A DNA stretch of 64,000 nucleotides from Polytrichum commune (GCA_950295325.1 OX485807.1:2048501-2112500), one strand, 5' to 3'. Positions 34,553-48,730 are shown, numbered from the stretch's first letter. Numbers and translations are program-made. Notes: a model not told the origin generated them from the sequence alone.

Positions 34553-35753
34553 CAGTCTAACCTTGATAATGTCACACCATCCGTTTCACCAAAAAGAGTG
34601 ATATAAACAAGGTGTGACATATTTGATAATGTCACATTTTGAATATTTGTGCATAATGTGATATTATCAAAAAAATAGGTAGAAAATCAAAATAAAATTA
34701 CAATGTATAAAAGAAAATAACAAATATGAGACTTCAATGTTTTTGAATGTAAAATCTAATTCAAAATTGTGAATAACAACAAGAGCACATCATAATGTGT
34801 CATTGAGATCAGGTAAAGACCTCTCACTAAAGACAAAGAAGCTTCTAATGTCACATTGTTTTGTTGATGTTAAATGTGCAACACCAATTCTAATGAGTTT
34901 GTCATGGATTTTCTCCATTCCTAACAACTCCAAAGTGTTGAAAATCTAAGAACCTTGGCTAGCCATAAAATTTAAAACATCTTCACACAAGCCGAAACCC
35001 TCATGATCAATTTTGGAATACACAACATGCAGGTGATGGCATTGGCGTCTTCCACACGCAAGACCAATCTGCTCACTCCCAATTTCCGTGTTCCCATCTA
35101 TGAGAGAAAGCCAGAAACAGAGCCGAGAAGGTTATCTCCAAAACTAGGAAACGAATCAGATGGGCGCCCAAACTAATTAACCGGTGATAAACAACCCTCT
35201 AACTTAGTTTACAGATTCTGCTAAACAAAATTGGGGATCTCCCTCTACTTCCCAAATGTGAGTACCTTCCAAAAACCCCAATTCTAGCTCCGTGAAGCAA
35301 AATTTCTTGGTTTCTTCTTCTTCTTCTTGTGCCCACATGCGTGAACACCGTGAAAAGACACACAGTTGAACACATGTGACGGAAGGTGGGGTACATAGAG
35401 GTCGAGAAGTCTTGACAGCGCCGTGAAAAGACAACACCTTTGAGTGCCGTGTATAGACAACACCGTTCAGGGTTGGTGCACAATCAAGCTCCAAGAATAG
35501 CATTGCATTTATCACAGGGGCGGCGCATGACCCTTTCGGCTGCTAAAATCTGTCCATCCAACCATCACATACAATCCATCCATACTTGGTATTATCACAT
35601 AACACTACGGATTTTGGGAAAAAATAGTGACATGACCAAGGGTGATAGGGATAATAACGAGGGAGTTTTACACTATGAAAATCGGTTTCAAACTTTTAGG
35701 TGACAATATCAAGGTGTTCTATTAACAAGGGTGACATTATCAAGGTTAGAGTG
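34553..35753 (-). mobile_element. pogo-like (Tc1/mariner) element with decayed transposase
   Basis: A 1201-bp element flanked by TA on both sides. The left end CAGTCTAACCTTGATAATGTCAC and the inverse of the right end, CACTCTAACCTTGATAATGTCAC, differ at one base. TGATAATGTCAC-type motifs recur inside both ends (for example 34565, 34630, 35731). The termini resemble CAGT-x-x-AACCT ends of plant pogo-like elements. A minus-strand remnant of the transposase C-terminus lies at 34790-35029, so the element is a decayed, internally deleted former coding copy. A GC-richer patch near 35030-35500 is of unknown origin. Confidence 0.7.
34790..35029 (-). pseudogene. pogo/Tigger-type transposase C-terminal remnant
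   Basis: An 80-codon minus-strand frame interrupted by one TAG (about 34953) ends at a TGA (34790-34792). It reads GFGLCEDVLNFMASQGS, stop, then LELLGMEKIHDKLIR and, near the end, TSTKQCDIRSFFVF. pogo/Tigger transposases typically end in a helical segment followed by a KQ-x-x-I-x-x-FF string, which in pogo is a PCNA-binding PIP box. Here Q-x-x-I-x-x-F-F is intact. Its place inside an element with pogo-like ends supports the call. DDE and CENP-B-like DNA-binding parts were not found. Confidence 0.55.
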
Positions 35754-38700
35754 TAGCAGGTGGTAAATATGAATAAGATATCAAATGAAAAGCTACATAT
35801 TGAGGATGAGAGCCTTTACAAAGTCCTTTTAAGACCCCGGATCCTAATGGAAGGAAACCAAGCCCACTAACCCTTATTAAACACATTGTAAGGTGTCAGG
35901 ATCGCTCCACTAAACACATCCCAAACACCAAGACAAAAACATGGCAGAAGAGAATGACACATACAATTTAATTTTAATTTTTTTCCCTCTTTCTCTAGCT
36001 AGCTAGCTAACACCAGATTTCTTCAATAGTGTCTGATGCGCTGCCACCCATAACCATATATATATAGAGAGAGAGATGTGGTTTCGTTTTGATAAGACAT
36101 TAGGTAGCTAGGTTAGCAGAGGCCGTGTGCCCATATATGAGGTACAATGTTGAAGCGTTTTTGGAGCGTTTTGACCCAAAAACGTTTTGGCTGACTTACA
36201 ATTGCTCCCATTCTTGGGTACAATCGGCTCGAATGAGATTTGGCGACGGGGCCTTTAATTTCAGGGCCATGGGTTGTTGAGCCCCGTCCGTCGGCATATC
36301 TACTCTGGATTTTGGAGTCAGCCGGGCAGGAGCGAGGATGCGCTTTCCCTTTTTTTAAACTCGGCCGCAAATTCATGTCTTCCCTAGCTACGAAAGCAAG
36401 AGCCCGCGAGAAAGAAAAAGAAAAAGAAACAACAACCTCGACAATAGAGTCGATTGAAAAGTATGGGGATCGGATCAATTGGGGTCGAATTGCCTTGACC
36501 TTTGAATGCTCATGCAGTCCAGAATGGGTCGCCGCCTAGTATTTTGATGGGATTTGTGATTCATTACATGGCAGTTTATGTGGATGATAGGTGTCTATTG
36601 GTGTGGGGTGATGATGTCCACAATCACGTGGGTCAAAACAACATTCAAAAGCCTCATACTCCAAGCATGGAGGATTTTTTTTTTGTTGGTTTGGAGTTGC
36701 TTGTTTTGGGAGGTGGTCCTGTGAGTTGCCGTGATCTTGGAGCCAATATCTTTCACGTATTGTATGATGCACAATTTGGGTGGGGTTTTTTTTTCCTCCC
36801 TTAGGACAAAGTGACGGCTATGCATGACTTGACCAGATGGATTTGGAAAGAAAAAAGATTAGTGCACATGTTGCTTACTCCCAGTCAAAGAGTGAATGTC
36901 CCAAAATATCCTCATGTGACCCTTCAACTTTGAGGGTGATGGACTTCGTATAAATTTCATATAAAGATCCCCTTTATTTTTGGAACAACTCATTTTTCAA
37001 CCACAAAGTAATATGGCAAAGTTTCCAACTGTCAAGAATTTGGGACCTAATCCTAATGATCATGAAACCAAAAAAAAATCATAGTTTCCTCTAGTTGCCC
37101 CCTGATCAAGGCCATGTTCAAATGTCAATTTGACCTAGAAAATGTGGCCCAATCAACTTCAAATTTTTATAGCAACAATTTATGGTAATCTATCACATTC
37201 GTATGGTTGGAATTCTAGAAAATGGAGTCTTTTTGCTGCATGATTGAAATTTGAAGTATCTCAAAGTACTTCAACTCTTCTAATATGTACCATTGGGGGA
37301 AAAAAAATTAAACTTCACTATCTATCTTTCACTTTTTAGTTGTTGGTAAGGTATCAATCGATGTAAATTGAGAATGAGAATTCAAAGAGCATAAGCTCGC
37401 TTCCTAAGTTCAAGAATCGAGGTGTAAACATCAAAAAATAACATGAAGGTGTTCCTCAAAGGTGTATGTAATTGTTCTTTGGATGTTTATTGTAGCCACA
37501 TGGCTAAGAGTTAGGAAGCGATCTTTGGTGTCTGCAAAAAAGGCGCACGAGAAGCTCTACAAGATAGATAGGTTGCTTGTGAAAAAGCAAAGAGGGTTTG
37601 AAAAAGATTTGGTGTCTTCGAACTCTAACGTTATATAGTGTGGTTTGATAAATAGTGTGCACCCACATTATTATACCCAATATTTTCCATGTTGGTTCCT
37701 CGTTATAAATGCAGCCAACAATATTTTCCATGATTCGTGCAGTTGTCAATCACAATCACAAAGCATCTAGGCTTGAGCTCAAGAAGTCCAAGCCTCGTGA
37801 CTCATGACTGGTCTTTTATTTTAGAACGCAAGATTGAATCCCAACTTCAAGTTTGACTTCCCACACCACGATATTTCTTTCCCTAACCACCAAATGCTAG
37901 GTTAAATGGAACCCATGGCTGGGGATTCATGGTGTCTACGTAGACTCATCCGTTGCAAAGATGAAAACACAGTGAATCATATCATAACATGTTATGATAA
38001 CATCTATAGAATCAGAACCCCTAAGTTAACCTAATGGTGTCGAATCGGAATGAATCGGCCCTCAATCTTGTTACCCCCCACCCCCGTTTCCTTTCATCCA
38101 CGATGGATGAATTTACATGGACACCATGAATCCCAAGCCATGGAGTCATGACCCATACACATTGTATGCACACATACATACACACATACATGCATGACAT
38201 AGCAACATGAAGGGGGCATGGGGTGCAAGTACGGGTGTAGTAAGCTAGTCCTTTTTTTTCCATGGAGTTTGAAGGCTCGGGTGGCATGGGCATTGAATGC
38301 ACCAGGCTGGATGGCGGGCAGCTAGCGGATCGAGCAGGAGTAGAGTAAGAGCAAGAGAAGAGTTAGAGTAGCACGCCAACCTACCGATCCCTTTTTACTT
38401 TCCCATCAAGCGCACAACATGAGTATTGTAGGCTTGGCTGCCGTAGTAGTAGTGGTGGTGGTAGTAGCTAGCTAGCTAGCTAGTAGTAGTAGTAGGCGTG
38501 GTGGTTATGTCCTTCTCACTCGAAAAGAGGGCAGACGGAGCTCGAGCTACTAAGCTTTCAAAGGACAATTTGACTCCCTATGTATGTAGGGTACGTGGGC
38601 GTTATTCGCTTCGTTTTCCATGTTCTCCAATTCACCTACCAATTGGATGGAGAACACAACCAAGCTTGGGTCGTGTTAGCAAACCTATGATGAAGTATCG

Positions 38701-40706
38701 ACAAAAATCGGACCTCCCCTGAATGAATCATGGTTATCGGAAGTGCATGTTTGTTGATTTCTTAACTGAAGACTGCATACGTCGTTGTTGAGTGTGGAGT
38801 AGTTCATGGGATTGAGGATGTGGTCCAATTCCTTTTAAACATGTGTCTTTGTGGCGTTTGTTCCTTTGATCCTCACGGGAACACGCACCAATGGGAAGAG
38901 GATGTTTGTTCGATCACTATATTCGTTAATTTGAGACTTTCTCTTGTCTCAAATTAATATATGGACCACAACAACATGGTCTAATGTTTGGGTCGTCCTA
39001 CCTAAACCATCTTGATATGAGTTCTTAATTGGGTTTTTGATATGAACACCCGCTTCAAAGTATTTGCATCTTACAACATTCTCCAATATCTGTGTGATTT
39101 TATCCATATTCTTATATTTGTAACTATCTCAAAATGCCAAAAAAGTCCCAAATTAACGAATATAGTGATTTTAAGAGAAAGTAACTGAATAACATATGCA
39201 TACCTTACTCCTTCCCCCTCTTACCCAACGTCAAAAACCCACAAAGAAGCATATTTTAGCTAAGGCTTTGCCAATAACACATTCATCTTAAAAAAAATTA
39301 GATTGGGGAAGAGGATGACTTACCTAAAGCATATATAGCCCTCATTTTCCCCCTTGTTTCAAATCTAGGTCATAGATCTCCGTGATCAAAGGGTCTAAAG
39401 GAAATGTTGTCCAAATGGTTATTTGGTAATAACCCTCAGACCATGGCGCACAAATAATTATGCCTAATAACTTTTCCATTTCATCATCATCATCATCATC
39501 ACTAGTAGTATTATTATTGATTGGCTATTATGGATGCATTAAATATGGGTTGGTGTATAATACTTGTGACCTATTAGAAAGTGGAAATACTTGATGTTCA
39601 TTTGCGACTTTCATTACCCAAGCAAAATTTCAACGAAAAGGTTGAAAGGACCGATGAAATCCTAAACATGTCCGATACTTACAATGGAGAGTGATTGTGG
39701 AGAAGCAAACGACCTTAAATGCCAAATCACAATGATGTATTAAGATTCCCAGTAGAGTTCAAAGGGTTTTCCTTGAATTCCACCTAACTTGTGCATTCTT
39801 TAGACATACGAGAATCTTTGTCTATGTTGACATGAGATGGCGACATGTAAAACTTTCCCTTTAGGAATAAGGCCCGGGCGTGCCCAATTGGAGAAACAAC
39901 ACTCGACTTAGATGTGAAACTCCACTTGTTCTTGTCGACTTCATTACTCAACCACCGAAACACAACAACACAAAGACCTCCCATTATCACAATCCCATGA
40001 CAAAGTTGGGTATGCATATATGGCATTAAAGCACACATCAATGTCTCCGGATATGTCCATCAACATTCAATCATTTGCAAATGATGGCCCCCTAGTTGCA
40101 AGTGTGGCCAAACCAAAAACACATCAAAGAGTTGAAGACAACGAGAAAACAACAACGAGAAGACAACTAGGTATAGAAAAGTGTACCTCCCCCCCCCCAA
40201 AAAAAGAAAGTGGAATATATCCGGAAACAAAGGGCTACAAGTCTACCCACATGCGGGTTGATGGGACCCCCTACATGTCAACCTCCTTCTTCCCCTTTCG
40301 GCGAATCATTAACCCTTCGTTTTTTATTGGGAGTGTGTCATAAAGAACGTGTTCCCGTTCCCGTTCCCATGTTCCCCGTCCACGTTCCTTATAACCGAAT
40401 TCTCGGCCCAAAAAAAAATTCCCCTCCTGTGTCAAAGTATGACGTCAGTGTCCCTTGCCTCTCATCATGACACCTTGGCCGTTTGTTCAAGTAAGTAACG
40501 CCCCCCCCCCCCCCCCAACACCCATGTGCGGACATAACTGGTTATGTTATTGATTTATATGGGGAGTCAACCTTTGGTACTTTGAAAACCACATAATTTG
40601 TGTTGGAGACTTCATTGGCGAGAATTAACTTGCCATCAAGTGAATAGGTTCAGTGCAAGTCGTTTGGCGAACAAACAACAAACATCGATCGATACGTACT
40701 TAATTA
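35754..40706. other. Gene-free tract
   Basis: About 5 kb without a recognisable gene or RNA. Opposite-strand frames at 36113-36539 overlap in a GC-richer patch and show no motif. Simple repeats lie at 35995-36010 (AGCT), 38160-38190 (CATA), 38443-38496, 39482-39500 (CAT) and a C16 run at 40501-40516. Confidence 0.4.
38443..38496. repeat. Compound (TAG)n/(AGCT)n microsatellite
   Basis: TAG/TGG trinucleotides, then four to five AGCT units, then TAG trinucleotides again. Confidence 0.9.
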
Positions 40707-41210
40707 GGGCCACTTCACGCACGAGCCAAGAGCCGTGACCATGAAATTGTGAGAGCCCAAGAGAAAGTGTCCAAAGGCCGTCCCAACACACCTCCGAAAT
40801 CATGTAGTGTGGTCACGGACCCTCAAGTGTAGTGTGAAGTTATATGTGACCGGTCCCACAACCAAATGCTATTTCAATGAATTTCTTTTCATGCAAGTCT
40901 TCACGCATGATAAAATAGAATAAATGAATGGTTGTGAGCGTTCGGAGTGCCGTGGTCTCCCAGTTTTGTGTTAGACCTACCTCCAAGAGGTGGTTTTTGA
41001 AAACAATCCAAGTGACCATGAAACATGATCCATTCAATGCCAATGTAGGATTCCATGTAGACTTTACATCCATCTTGCATTCACATACTCCGTTGGTCCC
41101 TCAAGCATAGTGTGAAGCGAACTTGGACCGGCTCCGCCTTGTTCACCAATGAGAGTGCTTGAAGTGTAATATATGGTCACGGGCTCGCGGTCTCATGTGC
41201 AAAGTGGCCC
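40707..41210 (-). mobile_element. Harbinger-like MITE, best-preserved copy
   Basis: A 504-bp element starts GGGCCACTTCACGCACGAG; the inverse of its right end reads GGGCCACTTTGCACATGAG. A perfect 3-bp TTA duplication (40704-40706 and 41211-41213) flanks it, the known target of PIF/Harbinger elements. Interior matches the reverse complement of the 216-1177 units. No transposase. Confidence 0.8.
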
Positions 41211-42249
41211 TTATATATGTCAATGGGTTACTTAGAAGTAGCTCGCCTCCACTAACTACCAAACTAATTATACCCTCTCTATCTAGTCGCAAAGTAACTC
41301 AACCTCCGATGCCAAAATTTCAAAATGGCAACACATCATGCTTTCATAAGTTGTCGTATACAAAAGTTGATCTCAAGTTCCTATTGCACCAAATTGATCA
41401 TCGTTATCACCTCCCCGACAATGGTGAGAGAGAATTATTGCATCCAAGGGCATCTTTCAAATCTCCAATGAAACTACTTTGAAAACGTATGGAACTAGTA
41501 TGCTAGTTGGTCTGAGTTACGCCTTTTTCAATGATGTGACTTCACAATCAGTTTCAGAGAATCCAAATTAGTCTACATTGCTTTTGGTATTTAGTGTCAC
41601 TTACTATGTGGAGTTACATAATGCTATACATTCTTGCTACATATTCTATTTTTCACCAACAAAAGGATGCAAAACCCGTTGGACCATGTTAATCGATAAT
41701 GTAGGCCTTTAAATATAACTTTTGGGGACCTCGAACTTCATGGTCACGTTGACACTTTTTCCTTGGTTTAAACTGAAGTGGTCTCGGGATGAATTCAACA
41801 ACCAATCACAAATTTTACATGGCCTTGGGACGACTTCATGATCCATTGTGTAAACCACCCCTAAAAAGATTTGATCCAACAATGTCCACTATTTCTTAGC
41901 AAAGGTCCTCAAAAAACCAAAATATAACAAATGTGGGATTTTTGACTTGCATGTGGTTGGTATTTGCACTATTTTTAACACGCCTAAACCATGTATGGGA
42001 TCCCGATAAGAAACCGGGGGCCAACAAAGATGCAAAAATCTCCTCTTTTTTTACATCTCAACACGTGAACCCTAACACATCCTAGTTGGAGATACTCGGA
42101 TGGGTTAAAGCTTTTGAGGTACTCCTAACCTACATGATCTAAACCTCTACACAATTGGATCTTGAATTCACTTGCCACATATAATGATGAAATTGTCAAA
42201 GTTTTGATATTCACAGAGGAGCTTCCAAGGTCATTTTGTGTGGCCAACA

Positions 42250-42620
42250 GGTAGGCATGTAAGGTAAATGGGTCTTATATGTCCCCCCCCCCACCTCTTT
42301 CCGACTAGCCTACGTTTCCTAGGATATGAAACACGCAATTAGTATGAGTTGGTTAGCAAATGCAAATCAAGGCCATTTTGGCCACTTTTTTTCTCACAAT
42401 ATTCATAGCTTGTATGAATATCATATTCATTATCAAAGTGACAATTCTTGTGCTCATTAAATGGTCGTATAGGTCCTCCTGATTATATTGACAACTGAGC
42501 CTAAAATGGTTATCTTATATATAAAAAACGCATGCTTTTGTTTATATCCGTTCTTGGAGCCACACCAAACAATGTACCACTCAAATGTAGGTGTCCAATA
42601 AGATACATAACCAAATTAAG
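42250..42620 (-). repeat. Dispersed repeat family C, long copy
   Basis: Carries the full block order seen in other copies: ATGGGTCTTA, CCGACTAGCCTA, CTAGGATATGAAACAC, AATATCATATTCATTATCAAAGTGA, TAAATGGTCGTATAGGTCC and CACACCAAACAATGTACCACTCAAA. Confidence 0.6.
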
Positions 42621-44829
42621 CATGTATGTCTTAGGGGCTAATTTTTGTGCATAACATTTGTTGAGTTACATCCTTGATGACCCTTTCGGTCGACTATGTG
42701 CCAAGCTTAGATGTTGTGTGGGGCAACAACCAAAAAGTAAAACCATGTCAATGCCCCCAACCAATGGCGAGAGGAAATTATCGCATACAAGCACAACCAT
42801 GTATTTCAAACGTACATGTGTTGGAATGTAGTTTCCACGTGGGATTCAAGTGGCTCGTGACAAATGTAAGCATGACACAGGGAATTTTTTTAAGGGAAAA
42901 TAATTAGTTTGTGTCATAACAGAGAGCCCTCTACAATACCTCTCATCCAACCAAGTTCATCATGACCTCCTACATGTATGTGACCAATTTGTCTCAAATG
43001 ACTTGGACTAGACTAAATCAGGGTCTTCAAACCTAATTTCATTGTCGAACCAACAATAAATAATACCCCCCCTCCTAGGATGTTGTTCCATGTTCTCTTA
43101 GGGCCTTTATGTTGGATGAATGAGAGGTGCGATTGTATGCGATAAATCCAAGTCTCCCCAATCGGTTGCCATGTCCGGTAGAACACATACCCATGGCTCT
43201 AGCAACCTAAACGGTAAGGTATGCGAGTGGAAGAGTAAACACCATAAAGACACATGTCAACCATTACATTATACAACCTATGCATGCTATTCCCTTTTTC
43301 AAACGGGGTCAATAGGGCGATAGGTTGGCATCACACAAAAATCACCGGCCATTGATCCCACTTGTGACTTGCACAACAATTGCCAGCTGCCACCACAAAG
43401 TTTATAATTAAAAAGAAGAAGAAGAGATTCCGGTAATGTGGGCTTGGGGTTGGTTGCTTGTCAATCTAGTATCGTGTAGTGAACAATACCCATGCTGAAT
43501 ATTGTTCTTTTGTAAGAGATTCTCACAATGGAGCATCATGTCCATTTGATTCCCAACCCCATTGTACAAGAGCCTCCTGCTAACTCATATTATGACGAAT
43601 ATGGTGTAGACATGATAGACCTAATTTACCTTAGTTAGGGTCACACTACACTAGGAGTCGAGACCGTTTTTTGTGTCATAAGGTTGGAATCCATGTTTCT
43701 CATTGGTGGAATTTCTTAAATCGATCCCAACCACGTTACACCTAGGGTGAGGCCGGGTTTTTCTAGAGGAATTGTTTAATTGAAAAAGACATGCACTGAC
43801 AAGGTTTGCACTCAAACAAAGGAGTGCACCATTCTTGGAAGGCCTATTCTTGGCCTTGGGACCAACTTCATATTTGAGTACAAAATATTTTTCTTACAAG
43901 TATAATTTTTTTGAAGCATTTTAGGACATTTGATCAATTGGGAATCTGAATTGCTCCCTCTCCTCTTCTCCTTCCTTCAAGGTTTTACGCAATGGCCTCC
44001 GTTCTTTGGCCCTTGAGGCCATCAGAGACATGAGAGATTTTGGCCCTTGTTATTGTCTTATTCTAATGAGTACTTGAGACCAACCTCATCGCTAATAGGG
44101 GCTAAAATCTCATTGAATCGGCCCCAACAAAATTCAGTCTTGACCTCAAGTGTAAACCGGCCCTTAATAGAGTTATCCGTAAAGTCTCTCAAAGAGGGAC
44201 GAAATTGTGGCTTTGATCCTTCTTTGGGAAAACTCTCTATTAAGAGCTCGTTGGCTTGTTAGCACGTTGTGTATCGGAGTCTATTTTAAAACTTGGGTAA
44301 AACTTTTGACACCTCCTCTTTCCACCTCTCAAACTTTAAGAAACTTTTAAGATCCAAAACACGGTATGCACATGGGACTCGATGTCCTAAATCCCGGATC
44401 GGCCTATGCAAGGCTAGCTTAGCTTGGCCCACCCCTTCTAGTGGGACAAACTAAAAGCTTGGTTTCTAATACCTCAACATCACTCTTTATGTATGATAAT
44501 TTACACATTATAAAAACTTGGGTGACTTTGTGTTAATTCTCATAAATTCAAAGTATGAGACCAAACCCATGGTTTCATCTCCTTTACTTTACAAATAACT
44601 CAAATGCCCTCCAACTTTGATGAATGGTGAAAAACAAGAGAATGAGCCAACATGCAGCTTGCAAATGTGGCAAAGACAACGACCATGAAAAAGTGAGGGG
44701 CCCAACTACTTAGAAATCATACGTGTTTGGGAGCCCACCATAGGACTTTCGGCCTCGTACTTATACTACTAGGTAGGCCAACCTCATCGGGCCGTTGGCG
44801 TGGGTGACCGTGCCACACTAAATAAGGTA

Positions 44830-45130
44830 AGTAGACAACCCTCATTTGGTTCCTTTTCTTATGAGGACATCTTTATATTTGAGTGGTATGTGGTTTGGTG
44901 TAACTCCAAGAATGGATACCAAAAGACATGTGTTTAGAAGAGACTGGATTGTGTGCTCAAAATATGATAAACATTCTAATTTCAACAATCAACATATTGT
45001 AATTAAGAGGACTTATATGACCATTTAATGAGCACGAGACTCTTCATTTCGATAATGGATAAGGTGTTCATATGAGCTCCAAAAATTACAAGGAAAGTGA
45101 CTACATGCCTAATTTGGACTAGCCATGTTT
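44830..45130 (+). repeat. Dispersed repeat family C, inverted copy
   Basis: Matches the reverse complement of 42250-42620: TTTGAGTGGTATGTGGTTTGGTG, CCAAGAATGGATACC, TATATGACCATTTAATGAGCAC and ATAAGGTGTTCATATGAGCT. Confidence 0.6.
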
Positions 45131-48100
45131 TACTAATAGCGCTCTCAAATTCAATGATATCATGAGCAATCCATGTGTCCATGCAAGATAATGGTCAACA
45201 AGAGATTCTCCGGCCATCTTATATTAGTGCTATAGCCTTCCTGACGATCTTGATCTAAGGAACCTCGGAAATGGTTCACTCATGTTTATGAAAAATCTAA
45301 CACGGTTGCCCACATTCATCTTGAATCAAGCTAATTCTACAAGTAGGCATAATATGAGTTAATTGTTCGGAGGCTTACTTGGATGAGGTGGAGTCGGAGG
45401 TGGCAAAATGGCCAAGGGAGAAGAGAACCCATTGTGAGCAACAACGTGAGCAAGTGCGCCTTGCTTCTTTGATGGAATTCAAGAGCATGTTGTTGTGTGC
45501 CTATTTGATATCTTTGCCTCCTTGGCTCCACTCTCCACACTTTGCTTCCCTTGTTTCACAAACCCTAGACCCAAAAACACCAATCTCGAAAAAGAAGAAG
45601 TAAAATTTGAGGTGTTGGCAAACGGGACTGCGGGAGTGTAGGATAAGCAAGAAGATTAATAATGAAGACTGAGAACTCCCATCCTTTTTCGGCATATAAT
45701 GTTGTAATTTTCATCCAAATATCATGAAGCATGCGTGCAAAACTATACTTATTTGACATAAATCTTAAGGTCCTTATCTTGAACCTCTATATTATTAAAG
45801 GTTTTTATTTTTTATTTTTTATTTTTTTTTATGTATGGTCCACATTTAAAGTCTATCTACCTACTTGTAATGGGATTATACACTTTTTACAGTCCCTAAA
45901 TCATGTGAAAGTCTTTTATAGATTTCATTTCAAATGAATTTAATTCTCCATATATTAGGCCGCATGTTGTTTTTAAAATGCACTAAGTGACCTACCCAAT
46001 TCATATTAAACATAAACTTGGATCCCAAAATTCAACCCCTATGTTAATTCTACTAAAAAGTAATGACCCACATTTTATACCTATCTACTTTACTTGTAAT
46101 GGGATTGTCTACTTGTAATGGACCCTTCACTATTTTGGAAGTCCTTCATAATTTTTATTTCAAATATAATCCTCCCTATATTATGCCACATGTTGTTTGT
46201 AAAATGCACTAAGTGCCCACATGGGTATTATCATTCTATAGTTTCTATGTGAATGAATAAACAAAGTTATAAGTTTTTGTAATTTAATTTGACTTGAGAT
46301 AATTTGCATGGGTGAAAAGGCAACCTATTCGCAAGACAACCTAATTGCACACATCAATGTAGTTATTAGTACTTATTTTTGCAAGTTAATACAGTAGGTT
46401 GATAGTTGGTCGAACATATAATAAATTAAAGATGGATGTCGGATTATTTGAAAATGATAGACACAAATTTTTGGAATCATTTTAGTTCACCTTGCATTTT
46501 TTCCAAAATATGGTAAATCCTCACTCTAGACAAGCTTATGTAGTGTTAATAATCTACTATAGGGTCTTACATAGAGGGGTTTGCATTATATTCCAAGTCG
46601 TCCTGAGTCACCGCGAAGAATATAGGTTAACCTGAAGTTGCCAAACTATGTACTAAGAACTTGGTCTATGTCCTCTCTCTGAGTTTTAATAAGCGTGGAG
46701 AGTTGTTTGCGGGAAACTTGCAAGTACAGTTTGGTGGGAGGCATATGGACCCTTGAGAGAAGTAGCTGTAATAATTTTTGGACCTCAATTCCACACATAA
46801 GATGCACTTATTTGGAATTATGTCCAACTACAAAAAGTTCGTACATGAAGCAAAGTACTACGTCCATGAACAACTTTGCAATTTGAAACATTTGTGCAAA
46901 AGATGTGAACAAATTTCAGCAAGCATTTTGAAGAAGTGGGGAGTTTTGAAGAGAAAATGTGTTATGAACAAATTTTTGGAGCTTGATTTTGCTAAGAAGA
47001 AAACTCTTTTTGAGCTTATGTTAAACTCTTAAACTTAGCCAATAAAAAATAGTACCACCTCCAACAACAAAAAAACAATGCAATTCAAAGTTGTAATACA
47101 AAAGATATGGACAAATACATACAAAAGGACTACCAGGGCTTCATCTCTCAAACTTACATATCCCATATGCATTGTGGACACCTTATAGGGAGGAGCTATA
47201 TACTAAAATATAATGCATACTATGGATGCCTTAAACCTATTGATTGGGTATTTAAAAACTAGTTGGAATTGTGAAAATGACATAGGAAAAATGTCCGAAT
47301 CTCCAAAATTATTATTTTGAAGTGCGAGATTGAGTTTTAGTACTTTGAATAATTTTCTAGTAGAGTTGTGTTGGACTAGCTATCAACCTATGACATTGGA
47401 TTGTCATATTTAGATTGACTCACACAAAAGAACAACCCACATACCGTTTATTTTGGTCTCGAGGGCATGACTTTGCCTTAATACAATTTCCATGTCATCT
47501 TTTGAAAATATTCCAACCAATCACATGATGGCTATCAATTTATGCTTCACATGACCCACACATGAGGTAGTGGCTTTCTGCAAGACACAATAAAATTTAC
47601 TTTGATACTAACTTATGCTAGGAATCAAGGGATACAAATTTGTGAAGCCTGCCATCGGGGAGGGTGATAACATAGAGTATCATTATCCTGCTTGGATATT
47701 TCTGTTCGAAGCTTACTTTGATATCTAAATCAAAGCTAAAAACTATGATTTAGTTTAGTGGGACATAAGAGGGGCAAGTCTTTACCACACCATCACTACA
47801 CCCCTTATGATAGGTTTCATGAATTTAAATCCGGAATGGAGAGTTACCACATGGAGCTTTCATAAGGTAGATGGTGCGCATACCGTCACTTTTAGAAATA
47901 ATCATATATAGTATTATTATTCTTTTGATTCTTATTAATATTCTTGTTCACAATTGACATGGGGATTCGAAAGTAAGTCTTTTATGAATTCCATACACTA
48001 AAGATATAAGGGCTCAGAGTTTTTTTTTTGGGTGGATGACCCTAAACCAACATGTGAGCTTAATGTTAGACGCATAACATTCCTCAATGTCAAGTTGCTA

Positions 48101-48386
48101 GGAGTTTTTTGGAGCATAATACCCCATTTATGTTGGGCCACCCTTACAAAACAAACAATTTTCAACTTGGGTACTATTCAATATGCAAGAGTAAACCATC
48201 AACTTCTTGGCCCCCATGCTTGGCCTACTGAATTTTTCATGTGGTTTTATTTCCAAAAAGCCACTCCTTTGATGTCATTGGCAAATCAACTAACTACCGG
48301 GGTCCAGAAGGAGCCCGACACCAACTAGCCAGGTGAGCTAGAGTGCCAACTCCCATGACTAGGAATCTACCCCCTTATTTACTATA

Positions 48387-48600
48387 CCGATTATCCCAAT
48401 AGTGTGTGTTACTACTCAGAGTTACAAGGTGCAATATTGTCTTACTCAAGAGTTCAATTTTTACTAACAGAAGTTCAACAGGTTGTTTAAACATTATAGA
48501 ACATCAATGGCTTTGCTTGGTAAAATATTGCATTCCGAACAAATAGTTATAGCACCGCGTAACTCCGAATAGTAACACGCACTGATTGGGACAATCAATG
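48387..48600. mobile_element. 214-bp fold-back MITE
   Basis: Terminal inverted arms of ~46 bp (left CCGATTATCCCAATAGTG..., inverse of right CATTGATTGTCCCAATCAGTG...) both run on into TTACTA(C/T)TC(A/G)GAGTTAC. TA on both sides. Same family as 28959-29104 with a longer spacer. Confidence 0.7.
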
Positions 48601-48730
48601 TAGTTGCATCCCTGGCGTAGGGTGTGCCCCTCCCCCTTTTTGGAAAGGCTATATATACAGGGGGCCCTTTGAGTTGATGTTGTGTGGTGGACAACTTCAA
48701 AATCAATATCTACTAATTGTGCAAGATTCT

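Larger units (their letters stand above)
41211..48386. other. Long gene-free, repeat-rich tract
   Basis: About 7 kb of AT-rich DNA. Repeat family C copies lie at 42250-42620 and 44830-45130, and a TTTAGTGTCA-type end at 41587-41602. Frames such as 46778-47032 show no family motif. I see no gene. Confidence 0.45.

Noticed and set aside
36502-36804. AVYVDD string resembling a reverse-transcriptase active site
   Set aside because: No other reverse-transcriptase motif, gag or integrase surrounds it, and the rest of the frame is low complexity.
40501-40516. C16 homopolymer, and G12 at 54047, as possible functional signals
   Set aside because: Simple homopolymers; length is also unreliable in sequencing.
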